From the NCBI GenBank assembly GCA_963770545.1, contig CAVYQF010000010.1, forward strand, positions 85,953 to 149,952: a stretch of DNA of 64,000 nucleotides. The letters are read 5' to 3'. This DNA is from RYN-230 sp963770545 (GTDB lineage: Bacteria; Actinomycetota; Actinomycetes; Streptosporangiales; Streptosporangiaceae). The translations under genes and the position numbers were made by a program. Positions 51,139 to 60,500 of this stretch are shown piece by piece (position 1 is the first letter of the stretch; each line of letters opens with the position of its first letter). Below the pieces are notes generated by a model that worked only from the letters and a program-made list of their open reading frames with translations, was not told the origin of the DNA and did not search any database.

Positions 51139-51750
51139 TTAACTTGGCACCTGCTCCCGTCGCCGGGCATCGCTGGCTGCGGCGGGGATGGCGTTGTCGA
51201 TGAGGACGGCGGCGATGGCGGCGGCGGCGGGGAAGGCATCGGCATTGAGGACCCGGGTGCGGGCCGCAGCGCCGTCGATGAGCAGCGCGAGCTGCTCGCC
51301 GAGCTGTTCAGGGTCGGCGGCGCCGGCCTCGCGGGCGGTGTCGGCAAGCCGCGCGGCGACGGCTTTCTTGTAGTCGCGTGCGTACTGGGATGCGGGGTGC
51401 TGGGGATCGTGGAGTTCGACAGCAGCGGCGATGTAGGGGCACAGGGGAGTGGTGGGGGCGATGTCGAAGGCGGCGAGGAGCCGTTCGCGGGGGGTGAGGT
51501 CGGTGCGGTCGAACACGCCGGACAGAACGGAGGGGTCGAACCGGCGCAGGTACTCGGCGACGAGTTCGTCCTTGCCGGTGAAGTGCTGGTAGGCCGTGCG
51601 CTTGGACACCTGGGCCGTCGCGCAAAGCTGGTCCATGCCGGTGCGGTTGATGCCCTGCTCGCGGAACAGCTGCTGGGACGCGCTGAGGATGCGCTCGCGG
51701 GCGCCCCGGCCGCGGCGGCGGCCCATGGGGCCCTTCTCCAACTCCGTCAT
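51139..51750 (-). CDS. TetR family regulator
   Basis: 203 residues from ATG 51750, TACCAT 6 nt upstream (leaderless). Helix-turn-helix: SASQQLFREQGINRTGMDQL then CATAQVSKRTAYQHFTGKDE. Divergent from an SDR/F420-reductase operon, with repeated CGGTGTACRTA sites in the space between. Confidence 0.87.
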   Translation of the reverse strand: MTELEKGPMGRRRGRGARERILSASQQLFREQGINRTGMDQLCATAQVSKRTAYQHFTGKDELVAEYLRRFDPSVLSGVFDRTDLTPRERLLAAFDIAPTTPLCPYIAAAVELHDPQHPASQYARDYKKAVAARLADTAREAGAADPEQLGEQLALLIDGAAARTRVLNADAFPAAAAIAAVLIDNAIPAAASDARRREQVPS

Positions 51751-51756
51751 GGGTCC

Positions 51757-51762
51757 ATGGTA
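51757..51762 (-). promoter_or_regulatory. putative -10 box, leaderless tetR
   Basis: TACCAT on the minus strand, 6 nt before the ATG at 51750. Confidence 0.5.
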
Positions 51763-51780
51763 CCCCAGATAGGTAATGAC

Positions 51781-51845
51781 CGGTGTACATAGTTTGCGTC
51801 CCGGCCGCCCGGCCGGTACCGTAAGCACACAGAGCGGTGTACGTA
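51781..51845. promoter_or_regulatory. repeated candidate TetR half-sites
   Basis: CGGTGTACATA (51781-51791) and CGGTGTACGTA (51835-51845), direct copies 54 bp apart between the divergent tetR and SDR genes. Each contains the near-palindromic GTGTAC. Confidence 0.5.
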
Positions 51846-51894
51846 ATACCGTCACCCCAGGTGCGCATGGCACCACCGGCCCAAGGGAGCGACC

Positions 51895-52629
51895 ATGGGA
51901 AAGCTTGACGGCAAGGTAGCGGTCATCACCGGCGGCACCACCGGCATGGCGCTGGCCGGCGCGAAGCTGTTCGCCGACGAGGGAGCGCACGTCTTCATCA
52001 CCGGCCGCCGCCAGGACGCCCTGGAGGCGGCTGTGAAGCAGATCGGCCGCAACGTCACCGGCGTCCAGGGCGACGCCGCCGACCTGGACCACCTGGACCG
52101 CCTGTACGACACCGTCAAGCGGGAGAAGGGCAGCCTCGACGTGCTGTGGGCCAGCGCCGGCGGCGGCGAGCCCGCCCCGCTCGGCGAGATCACCGAGGCC
52201 CAGTTCGACACCTGGTTCGGGCTCAACGCCCGCGGCACCCTGTTCACCGTCCAGAAGGCCCTCCCGCTCTTCAACGACGGGGGCTCCATCCTCATGACCG
52301 GCTCCAATGCCTCCCTCGGCGCCTTCCCCGGCTGGAGCGTCTACGCCGGCAGCAAGGCCGTCCAGCAGGCCTGGGCCCGCGTCTGGCTCAACGAGCTCAA
52401 GGACCGCCGCATCCGCGTCAACGTCCTCACCCCCGGCCAGGTCGCCACCGCCAAGCAGGAAGAACTCTTCGACGAGGCCACCAAGCGCCAGTTCGAGTCC
52501 CTCATCCCCCGCGGCCAGATGGGCCACCCCGACGAAATCGCCGCCGCCGCCCTCTTCCTCGCCTCCGACGACTCCAGCTACGTCAACGGCATGGAACTCG
52601 TCGCCGACGGCGGGACCACCGCCATCTGA
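51895..52629 (+). CDS. short-chain dehydrogenase/reductase
   Basis: 244 residues, classical SDR: KVAVITGGTTGMALAGAKLF (cofactor loop), the strand LWASAGGGEP, a catalytic Ser in GSILMTGSNASLG and YAGSKAVQQAWARVWLNEL (YxxxK), ending VNGMELVADGGTTAI. In the NADP(H) loop the usual NNAG is replaced by WASAG. Substrate unknown; likely repressed by the divergent TetR. Confidence 0.88.
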   Translation: MGKLDGKVAVITGGTTGMALAGAKLFADEGAHVFITGRRQDALEAAVKQIGRNVTGVQGDAADLDHLDRLYDTVKREKGSLDVLWASAGGGEPAPLGEITEAQFDTWFGLNARGTLFTVQKALPLFNDGGSILMTGSNASLGAFPGWSVYAGSKAVQQAWARVWLNELKDRRIRVNVLTPGQVATAKQEELFDEATKRQFESLIPRGQMGHPDEIAAAALFLASDDSSYVNGMELVADGGTTAI

Positions 52630-52662
52630 ACCGGGCAACCCACAACTAAGGCAGGACATCTC

Positions 52663-53286
52663 ATGAGCAGCATCAGCATCATCGGCACCGGGAACATGGC
52701 CCGCACCATCGGCGCGCGGGCGGTAGCGGGCGGCAACACTGTCGAGGTCATGGGCCGCGATCAGTCCAAGGCCGCTGACCTGGCCAAGGCTCTCGGCGGC
52801 GGCGCCACGACGGGAGAATGGGGCACCGCCCCGGCCGGGGACATCGTCATCATGGCCCTGTTGTACGACGGTGTCGTGCCGGTCGTCTCCCAGTACGGAG
52901 ACGCCCTCGCGGGCAAGATCATCGTCAACATCAGCAATCCCTTCAATTCCACGTTCGACGGGCTAGCCCACCGCGAGGAGACCTCGATTGCGCAGGAAGC
53001 CGCCAAGGCGGCCCCGGCCAGCGCCAGCGTGGTGAAGGCGTTCAACACCATCTTCCGTCAGGTCCTGGAGAAGGGGCGCCCCGACGTCTTCATCGCTGGC
53101 GATAATGCGCAGGCCAAGGCAAGTGTGGAGGCGTTCATCGAGAGCCTCGGGCTGCGCCCGCTGGACGTCGGCGGCCTGAAAATGGCGCACTGGCTGGAAG
53201 GAGCGGGCGTGGTCGCGGTGGGCCTCGCCAACCACGGGGTGGGGAACTTGGACTTCGCCCTCAGCATCACCGAGCTTCCCGTCTGA
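52663..53286 (+). CDS. NADPH-dependent F420 reductase-like protein
   Basis: 207 residues, 33 bp after the SDR. N-terminal ISIIGTGNMARTIGARAVAG with the NADP-specifying EVMGRDQSKAADLAKALGG, then IIVNISNPFNSTFDG and VVKAFNTIFRQVLEKGRPDV. Matches the F420H2:NADP+ oxidoreductase family that moves hydride between F420 and NADP. Many relatives are of uncertain activity. Co-transcribed with the SDR. Confidence 0.83.
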   Translation: MSSISIIGTGNMARTIGARAVAGGNTVEVMGRDQSKAADLAKALGGGATTGEWGTAPAGDIVIMALLYDGVVPVVSQYGDALAGKIIVNISNPFNSTFDGLAHREETSIAQEAAKAAPASASVVKAFNTIFRQVLEKGRPDVFIAGDNAQAKASVEAFIESLGLRPLDVGGLKMAHWLEGAGVVAVGLANHGVGNLDFALSITELPV

Positions 53287-53336
53287 GCAAACGGTCAACT
53301 CGGTGTCCGCGGGCGGGCCGCCCATCTGGATCGGCG

Positions 53337-53494
53337 GTGTCCCGTCTCGGTGAATCTGGACCCAGGCCAAGGCTCTGATCTGCGACGACCAGTTTCAGTG
53401 AGACAGTCCGGACGTAGGTGTCTCACTGAATCTGGTCCCTCGGTGGTCTATCCACCTGGGTGTCTCACTGAATCTGGTCCGTGATCTTGGAATG
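53337..53494. repeat. cluster of insertion-sequence-like ends (four copies)
   Basis: Copies or near-copies of TGTCTCACTGAATCTGGTCC: a variant at 53337-53362, an inverted one at 53387-53405, direct ones at 53418-53438 and 53460-53480. The last continues as GTGATCTTGGAATG (53481-53494), an extension also present near 57.4 and 61.2 kb. No transposase lies between them. The remaining sequence to 53660 has a small hairpin (53500-53517) but no gene I recognise. Confidence 0.75.
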
Positions 53495-53660
53495 CCAGGG
53501 ACCCGGTTTTCCGGGTCAGCATCCAGCTGTCCCATATCGCCGTCCTGATCAAGACGCATGATCCGTCACCGCCGCTCATCCCGGTGTATATCCCTCGAGA
53601 TCCAGCCTTCGCCCATAGGGCCGTTGACAGATCCTTGCGAAATTGCCAGGCTCGCTCGGC

Positions 53661-54134
53661 GTGATCTCATGGAGAGACTTCAAGGCCCAGCAGCCGGACC
53701 TGGCCCGCCAAGGGGCCGAGTTGCTGTACAACTTCGGCGTCGGCCTGGCCTTCCTCGGCACTGTGCGGCCTGATGGGGGGCCACGACTGCATCCGATGTG
53801 CCCACTGCTCACCGACACCGGGCTGTACGCCTTCATCGTTCCGTCGCCCAAGCAGCGAGACCTTCACCGCGACGGACGTTATGCGATGCACTCGTTCCCC
53901 CTTGAAGACAACGAGGATGCTGTCTACCTGAGCGGGGTGGCCAGCCACGTGTTGAATCCCGAGATCCGGGACCGGCTGGCACGGCAGTTCGCCGATGAGC
54001 GCTCCGATGTCGCTTTGCCGCCGCCAGGTGAAAAGCAGCAGCTGTTCGAATTCCAGGTCCAAGCGGCGATGCTCACGCGGACCACCGGCCATGGCGATCC
54101 CGAACCACAGCACACCATCTGGCGGGCGGCCTAG
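53661..54134 (+). CDS. pyridoxamine 5'-phosphate oxidase-like FMN-binding protein
   Basis: 157 residues from GTG 53661 (MISWRDFKAQQPDLARQGAE). Split-barrel features: VGLAFLGTVRPDGGPRLHPM, CPLLTDTGLYAFIVPSPKQR and YAMHSFPLEDNEDAVYLSG. Members bind FMN, F420 or heme. It looks intact although surrounded by mobile-element scars. Confidence 0.75.
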   Translation: MISWRDFKAQQPDLARQGAELLYNFGVGLAFLGTVRPDGGPRLHPMCPLLTDTGLYAFIVPSPKQRDLHRDGRYAMHSFPLEDNEDAVYLSGVASHVLNPEIRDRLARQFADERSDVALPPPGEKQQLFEFQVQAAMLTRTTGHGDPEPQHTIWRAA

Positions 54135-54399
54135 CCTGGACCACTTTCGATGAGCGGCTATCGGGTTACAACATAGTTTTCATGGGATCTGCCGTACTTT
54201 TCCGGCATTTCTTAGCCGATCTCGGAGCTTCGTTCGCACAGCAGATTGCAAGTTCCTCGACGCCTAACGATCTTCAATTGCGGGGGAGGGGGCTAGGTCC
54301 GGCTACGGCTGGCCCGGCTGTCTGGGGCATCCTCGTCTGGCGGGCTGCGGCGGCGTCCACACGTACGCGGTGGTGGTGGTCACCGCACGGAATCCCAGA

Positions 54400-54640
54400 C
54401 GGCGCACCTACCCACTGGTCGACCAGGCCGCGGCGGGGAACGAATGCGACCATCCGGTCAACAATGCCGAGTTCGCGCAGTACTTCGAACACGAGGCCAG
54501 CGAACACCGTCTTGCCAGCGCCCGGCGCGGCCGACACGGTCGCCGCGCCACTTCGGATGATCGTCGCCACGATGGGGTCCAGCGCATCGAGCTGCCACTG
54601 GCGAGGTTCCAGACGGGGATCACCGGCATCACGGGCGCCC
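54400..54640 (-). pseudogene. DEAD/DEAH-type (SF2) helicase N-terminal remnant
   Basis: LEPRQWQLDALDPIVATIIR, then TVSAAPGAGKTVFAGLVFEV (Walker A APGAGKT) and VAFVPRRGLVDQW. Only the Q-motif-to-motif-Ia part of a superfamily 2 helicase remains. Motif II and the second RecA domain are missing and the frame decays past 54400. It is interrupted at its 5' side by Tn3 transposase sequence on the other strand. Confidence 0.65.
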
Positions 54641-54644
54641 CTAC

Positions 54645-54886
54645 CCAGAGACGGTGCCAATGAGCTGCTGGCCAACTGCGCCATCTACTCCACCACCTTG
54701 GACCTGACCCAGGCCGCCAACGCCCTGGCCGCCGAGGGCTGGCACATCGACCCCGACGACCTGGCCACCATCAGCCCCTACATCACCACCGCCATCCGCC
54801 GCTTTGGCGACTGGGTGCTCAACCTCACCCCGCCCGCCAAGACCGCCGACGGGCACCTGGCCCTCGCCGCGGCCAGCGGGCAGTAA
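54645..54886 (+). mobile_element. Tn3-family transposase C-terminal remnant
   Basis: ANELLANCAIYSTTLDLTQA, ANALAAEGWHIDPDDLATIS and PYITTAIRRFGDWVLNLTPP form the conserved end of Tn3-family transposases (NCxIYSTxLD ... RRFGDWxLxL). Only about 75 of about 1000 residues are left. No Tn3 terminal repeat was identified. Confidence 0.8.
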
Positions 54887-55527
54887 GGGCCGGTCTGGCA
54901 AGTTCTGGGGATGGCCGGAGGCGGTACTTCCCGGACCACCGCACGCGTGTTGCCCGAGCCCGCGCTGCTGCGGCGCCGACCACAGAACCCGTAAGTGCTG
55001 CCCACGGACGTCAAACCGGAACTTCGGCGAGAGGGAAGCCCTCGCCTACCCAGGCGGTGTCCGTACGGAGAGTAAACACTCGCAGGGCTGGCGGCTTGGA
55101 CATCCTCCCTGCCGATTCGGTCCTTTCGACGGCTCGCACTGGCGCATCCTGCGCCGCGCGCAGAACGTCCACTTCCGGCGCTGGCTGTCGATGTGTTGCT
55201 CCCTTGTCGCGGCTATGACAGGACGTTCCGCCGCAGGCGCCGACGCCTGCGGCTCGAACGAGAAGTGCAGGCGACCATCTCCCACGGGATAGGCGAAGTG
55301 GTGTTTCGGGCCCACCCAGCGTGGTGAGGGTTCCGGCCGCGATGCCGTTCTGGCGCCTGCACGCTCAGCGACCGGCAGAGAGTGAACCGGGGCCCTCAGG
55401 GCATCCGGTTTCGGCTGCAAGCCAGAGGGTAGCGACCGCCGGCGGCACGTTCGTCCGGCAGGTACACGCCTTGATACAGGTACACGCCTTGATATTTGCC
55501 GATGCCGTGCCAGGAAAGGAGCATCCG
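54887..55527. other. 640-bp stretch without a supported gene
   Basis: A minus-strand frame (55046-55420) shows PSPRWVGPKHHFAYPVGDGR and LHFSFEPQ, which could be a decayed protein, but I recognise no family. The right end contains the 18-bp tandem repeat and the ribosome binding site of the DUF2243 gene. Confidence 0.4.
55459..55494 (+). repeat. perfect 18-bp tandem duplication upstream of DUF2243 gene
   Basis: CAGGTACACGCCTTGATA at 55459-55476 and again at 55477-55494, 33 bp before the ATG. Position suggests an operator or promoter duplication. Confidence 0.85.
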
Positions 55528-56064
55528 ATGGCGTCGTCCGAACTTCCGCGAGCTTCTGCTGAGACCGCCCGTCCCGGTACCGGCCTGGTGGCCCGGCAGA
55601 CGAAGCGCACGATCTGGTCGGGCGTGCTGGCTGGTGTCGGCCTGGCGGCGTTCCTCGATGAGACGATCTTTCATCAGCTGCTGCACTGGCACCACTTCTA
55701 TGACAAGTCGTCCCTGGCCGTGGGCTTGCTGTCGGATGGGCTGTTTCATGCCTTCGGCTTTATCTCGCTGGTGGTCGGGCTGTTCCTGATGGCCGACTCG
55801 CTGCGCCGAGGTGGGTTTGTCCCCAAACGCTGGTGGGGTGCGCTGCTGCTGGGAGCAGGCGGGTTCCAGCTGTATGACGGCACCATCCAGCACAAGGTCC
55901 TGCGATTGCATCAGATCCGCTATCACGTGACCATCTGGCCGTACGACCTGACCTGGAACCTCCTCGCGGTTGTCATGATCATCATCGGCGTCCTGCTGAT
56001 GCGAGGGCGCGCCGGGACCGCCCGGTCCGCGATCTTCCGCTCGGACGCCGATCCGGCCACCTGA
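55528..56064 (+). CDS. DUF2243 membrane protein
   Basis: 178 residues, AAAGGAG 6 nt before ATG. Four membrane segments with the DUF2243 signature GVLAGVGLAAFLDETIFHQL and LHWHHFYDKSSLAVGLLSDG, plus YDGTIQHKVLRLHQIRYH. The conserved His-rich turns may bind metal or heme. Usually paired, as here, with a CtaG-like gene (3 bp downstream), suggesting a role near terminal oxidase assembly or copper handling. Confidence 0.85.
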   Translation: MASSELPRASAETARPGTGLVARQTKRTIWSGVLAGVGLAAFLDETIFHQLLHWHHFYDKSSLAVGLLSDGLFHAFGFISLVVGLFLMADSLRRGGFVPKRWWGALLLGAGGFQLYDGTIQHKVLRLHQIRYHVTIWPYDLTWNLLAVVMIIIGVLLMRGRAGTARSAIFRSDADPAT

Positions 56065-56067
56065 GCG

Positions 56068-56862
56068 ATGCTCGAGCTCATTCCCGTTGTCTTGACCATT
56101 GTGGCCGCTGCCGGCTACGGCGCGGCGCTGGCACGCCTGCACCGGCGCGGCACCCGCTGGCCGGCCAGCCGGACCGCATGCTTGCTCGCGGGGTCAGCAT
56201 GCATCTGCGCCGCGGTGCTTCCGCCGATCAGCACCCACGATGAGTACTTCCCGGTCCATGTCGGCCAGCACCTGCTGCTGGGCATGGCCGGCCCGGCTTT
56301 CCTGGCCTTGGCCGCTCCGGTCACCATCATGCTGCGCGCGCTGCCCCGCAGGCCTTTCCGGGCCGTCTTGCGGCTGCTCCATAGCTGGCCTGTCAGGATC
56401 GTGTCGTCGCTGCCCGCCGCGATCATCTTGGATCTCGGCGGACTGTACCTGCTCTATCTCACCGGGCTATACCGGGCCGCCGAAAACAACGACCTGATTC
56501 ATGCGGCTGTCCACCTGCACATGTTCCTGGCCGGCTGCCTGCTCAGCTGGGCGCTCATCGGCCTTGACCCGATCCGCCGCCGTTCCGGCATCAAGACCCG
56601 GGTCGCCGCGCTTGTCGTCGCGGCCGCCGCCCACGACACCCTCGCCAAACTGATGTATGCCTACGGCCTGCCCGCCGGCGGGGGTCCGATCGCCAGCCGC
56701 CTTACCGGCGCCGAGCTGATGTACTACGGCGGCACCGTCATCGACATCGCCCTTGCCATCGTCTTGATGGCCCAGTGGTACCAGGCCAGCGGCCGGGCAC
56801 TAGCCCGCAACGCGCGCCAAATGCGTCCAGCCGCGCACGCAGAAGTGCGACGCCAGGCATAG
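56068..56862 (+). CDS. CtaG-like cytochrome c oxidase assembly protein
   Basis: 264 residues with about seven membrane segments. Conserved histidines: STHDEYFPVHVGQHLLLGMA, AAVHLHMFLAGCLLSWALIG and AAAAHDTLAKLMYAYGLPAG, typical of the Caa3_CtaG family that helps copper insertion or assembly of oxidases. Operon with DUF2243. No oxidase subunits in the window. Confidence 0.82.
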   Translation: MLELIPVVLTIVAAAGYGAALARLHRRGTRWPASRTACLLAGSACICAAVLPPISTHDEYFPVHVGQHLLLGMAGPAFLALAAPVTIMLRALPRRPFRAVLRLLHSWPVRIVSSLPAAIILDLGGLYLLYLTGLYRAAENNDLIHAAVHLHMFLAGCLLSWALIGLDPIRRRSGIKTRVAALVVAAAAHDTLAKLMYAYGLPAGGGPIASRLTGAELMYYGGTVIDIALAIVLMAQWYQASGRALARNARQMRPAAHAEVRRQA

Positions 56863-56929
56863 CCGAATCCCGCGCGACGGCCCGGGCGGGGCGGGGTCGT
56901 GCGCCGTCCTAACAGTGGCGGCCCTTATG

Positions 56930-57077
56930 GGGTGCCGAGAAGCTGCTCAGTCAGACGATCGAGAGCGGCCTAGCGGCCTGCCTGGGACATGCCCGGACCG
57001 AGACCACCCGTGGCTACAGCCTGCCCACCGCCGCCGACGCCCAGGCCGCCATCAACAGCCTCCCCGCAGACCGCTGA
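56930..57077 (+). pseudogene. tyrosine recombinase C-terminal remnant
   Basis: ESGLAACLGHARTETTRGYS then LPTAADAQAAINSLPADR and a stop. The LGHxxxxTTxxY arrangement is the end of an integrase with its catalytic Tyr. Nothing upstream in frame continues the domain. Confidence 0.5.
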
Positions 57078-57290
57078 CCAGCGGTTCAGCCTACCTATTG
57101 CCGGTCTCCGGCGTATTCCGGTCGGACCCAAGCTTGAGTTGGCGGTGTCTCGCAGTGCCCGCACGGCAGTTGAAGTCTGCGTGAGAAGACTTGCAACGCT
57201 CAATGAGAAAAATGAAAACTTGAGTGAGAAGCCACAGCGGCTGTCCCGTCCCATCGAATCTGGTCCGCCCATAGCGGTCTGCCCTGCGGC

Positions 57291-57399
57291 GGACCAGATT
57301 GAGTGAGACAGGCCGAACCAAGTTGTCTCACTGAATCTGGTCCGAACCGACCGGAAGCCCGGCGGTGTCTCAGTGAATCTGGTCCGTGATCTTGGAATG
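57291..57399. repeat. insertion-sequence-like ends, inverted pair plus extended copy
   Basis: GGACCAGATTGAGTGAGACA (57291-57310) faces TGTCTCACTGAATCTGGTCC (57324-57343) across 13 bp. A third copy (57365-57385) continues with GTGATCTTGGAATG to 57399. This lies 131 bp before the first large NTPase gene. Confidence 0.75.
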
Positions 57400-57529
57400 G
57401 ACAGACTGCTCGGTCAGCTGGCCAGTGTGGCTCGTACCGAGGGGCTGTGCCGGGCATGGTTCGAGGTGCGATACTCCTGCGCGTGCGGCGGGCCCGCGTC
57501 CGGTGCCTCCGCGGCGGGGGGCTGTTGAT

Positions 57530-60500
57530 GTGTTTGTCGTTGATGACCTGGTGGGATGGCTGGTCGGGCGGCTGGCCGACGCTGGTTATCAGAGGCTGAG
57601 CACGCTGCTGCGCGGCAGTGAGCAGGCCCGCGCGCTGAAGGCGGCGGTCACGGCTGCCGTGCAGGCCACGGTGGGCGAGATCGGTCCCGCCGACGGGGAG
57701 GAGGCGGAGCGGGCAGCGGAGCAGATCAACAAGGCGTTCCGCCGCCGGGAGCCGGTCCCGCTGCCGCCGGGACAGCCCACACTGCTGGCGGCGTTGCAGG
57801 CCGGGATCGCCGGGCAGCTGTCGGCTTGCGATGATGCGGGGCAGCTGGCTGCGGGTCTGCCGGGGGTACCTGTCAGCGACGTGGCAGCTAAGCTGACCGG
57901 TCATCTGATACGCCAGATCCAGATCCGCGGCTCCCAGCCCGGGCCGCTGACGCCGCTGGCCGACCAGCTGAATCATGACGTGACCCACCTGGAGGGGCAG
58001 CGGCTCGAAGGCATGCTCGCCCAGGTTCTCGACTTGCTGGGACCCGGGCTGGCCCTGCCCGGCGGCGCTGCTGGGCCGGCGGGGCAGCTACTGGCCGAGG
58101 TGCGTGACCCGTTCGGGCTGGAGGTGCACCGCCCGGTCGAGCCCGATGTGCCCCAGCCGGGGTGGCCGGTGCTGCCGGTGTATGTGCCTCGTGAGCATGA
58201 CGCCGTCCTGGCGGAGGTGGTGTCGGCGGCGGCGGCCGGGATGGGCGGGGTTGCGGTGCTGGTGGGCGGATCGTCAACCGGCAAGACGCGGGCGTGCTGG
58301 CAGGCGCTGGAGCTGCTGCGCGACCTGGAGCCGGAGTGGCGGCTGTGGCACCCGATCGGCCCGCAGGCCGCACTGGACGAACTGCCCAGCGTTGAGCGGC
58401 GGACGGTGGTGTGGCTGAACGAGGCCCAGCGGTACCTCGAGACTTCCGGCGAGCTCGGCGAGCAGGTGGCGGCCGGGTTGCGGAAGCTACTGGCTAACCA
58501 GGCTCGCGGCCCAGTGCTAGTGCTGGCCACGCTGTGGCCGGAGTTCTGGGATCCGCTGACCGCCCGCCCACCCGGGGGCGCGGACCCGCATGCCCAGGCC
58601 CGGGAGCTGTTTGCCGGCCACGACATCCCGGTGCCTGACAAGTTCACCGGCGAGCAGCTGCGAGACCTGGAGGGGGCCAGGGATCCGCGGCTGGTCCAGG
58701 CGGCCGCCGGGAGCCGGGACAGGCAGGTCATCCAGTACCTGGCCGGGGCGCCCGAGCTGCTGGACCGCTACGACAACGCGCCCCCCGCCGCCCGGGCGCT
58801 GATCGACGCCGCGATGGATGCGGCCCGGCTGGGCATGCGCCCCGCCTTGCCCCGGGACTTCCTGGAAACGGCGGCACCCGGGTACCTGACTGACAGTGAT
58901 TGGAACTTGCAGCCCCGCGACTGGCTGAAGAATGGGCTGGATTACACAGCTAAGCCCGCCAAAGGGGTGCTAGGGCCGCTGACACCGATCCGGCCCCGCC
59001 CTGTCCCCGGTGCCCTGACCACCCCCGGCGACGGGCTGGCCTGGCAGCTGGCCGACTATCTCGACCAGCACGGCCGCCGTGCCCGCCGCGAGGTGATCCC
59101 GCCGCCATATTTCTGGGCGGCCGCAGGCCGCTACGCTGATCCTGCCGACCTCGGCGAGCTCGGCAGGGCTGCGGAGGACCGCGGCCTGTTGCATACCGCG
59201 GGCCGCCTGCACAAGCAGGCCAGCACCCATGGCCATCCCGGGGCGGGGGCCCACCTCGTTCGGTTGCTGCATACCCTGCATCCCGGCGACCAGCGCCCAG
59301 CCGGCTGGGCGGCCGCCCACGCCGTCCTAGATGACGTGCCCGGCGTAGCCGAGCTGCTGGGCACGTTGCGCGAGGTGGGGGCCACCGACCAGATCACCAC
59401 TCTCGCCAACCGCGCCGCCGCCCACACCAGCCTCGACAACCCGGCCGCCGTGGCCCAGCTGCTGGACGCACTACGGGAGGCCGGGGCCAGCGGCGAGATC
59501 ACCGCGCTGCTGGACCGCGACCCCGCCGCCCACGCCCGCCTCGACGACCCGGCCGCCGTGGCCCAGCTGCTGGACGCGCTGCGGGAGGCCGGGGCCAGCG
59601 GCGAGATCACCGCGCTGCTGGGCCGCGACCCCGCCGCCCACGCCCGCCTCGACGACCCGCGCGGCGTGGCTCATCTGCTGGACGCGCTGCGGGAGGCCGG
59701 GGCCAGCGGCGAGATCACCGCGCTGCTGGGCCGCGACCCCGCCGCCCACGCTCGCCTTGACGACCCGTGGGCCGTGGCCAGTCTGCTGGACGCGCTGGAC
59801 AGGCTGGGGGCCAGCGGCCAGATCACCACGCTGGCCGACCGCGCCGCCGCCCACCTCAGCCCTCTCGACCACCCGGTTGACAGGATGCGGCTGGGGCACC
59901 TGCTTCAAACGCTGCGCCGGGTGGGGGCCACCGGGCAGGCCGCCACGCTGGCCGGCCGCACCACCGCCGAGGCCAGCCTCGACGACCCGGAAGCTGTGGC
60001 CTGGCTGCTGGGCACGTTGCGCGAGGTGGGGGCCACCGGCCAGGTCACCGCGCTGCTAGACCGCGACCCCGCGGCCCACGTTGACCTTGACGACCCGTGG
60101 GCCGTGGCCAGTCTGCTGGACTCGCTGCAGGAGGTGGGGGCCACCGGCCAGGTCATCACGTTGACCAACCGAGCAGCGAACGAGGCCAGCGTCGACGACC
60201 CGTTCGTGATCGTGCTGCTGCACGCGCTGCGCCGGTTGGGGGCCACCGGCCAGGCCGCCGCGCTGACCAAACGCGCCGCCGAGGCCAGCCTCGACGACCC
60301 GCTCGGCATGGCTCATCTGCTGGACGAGCTGCGGAAGACGGAAGCCACCGGCCAGATCACCACGCTGCTGGACCGCAACCCCGCCGCCCACACCAGCCTC
60401 GACAACCCGGAGGCCGTGACCCGGCTGCTGGACGCGCTGGACAGGGTGGGGGCCACCGGCCAGATCACCACGCTGCTGGACCGCAACCCCGCCGCCCACA

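Noticed and set aside
54182..54640. Plus-strand frame read as one protein with the Tn3 tail
   Set aside because: Its first part is antisense to the helicase relic and only the last about 75 codons match a Tn3 transposase.
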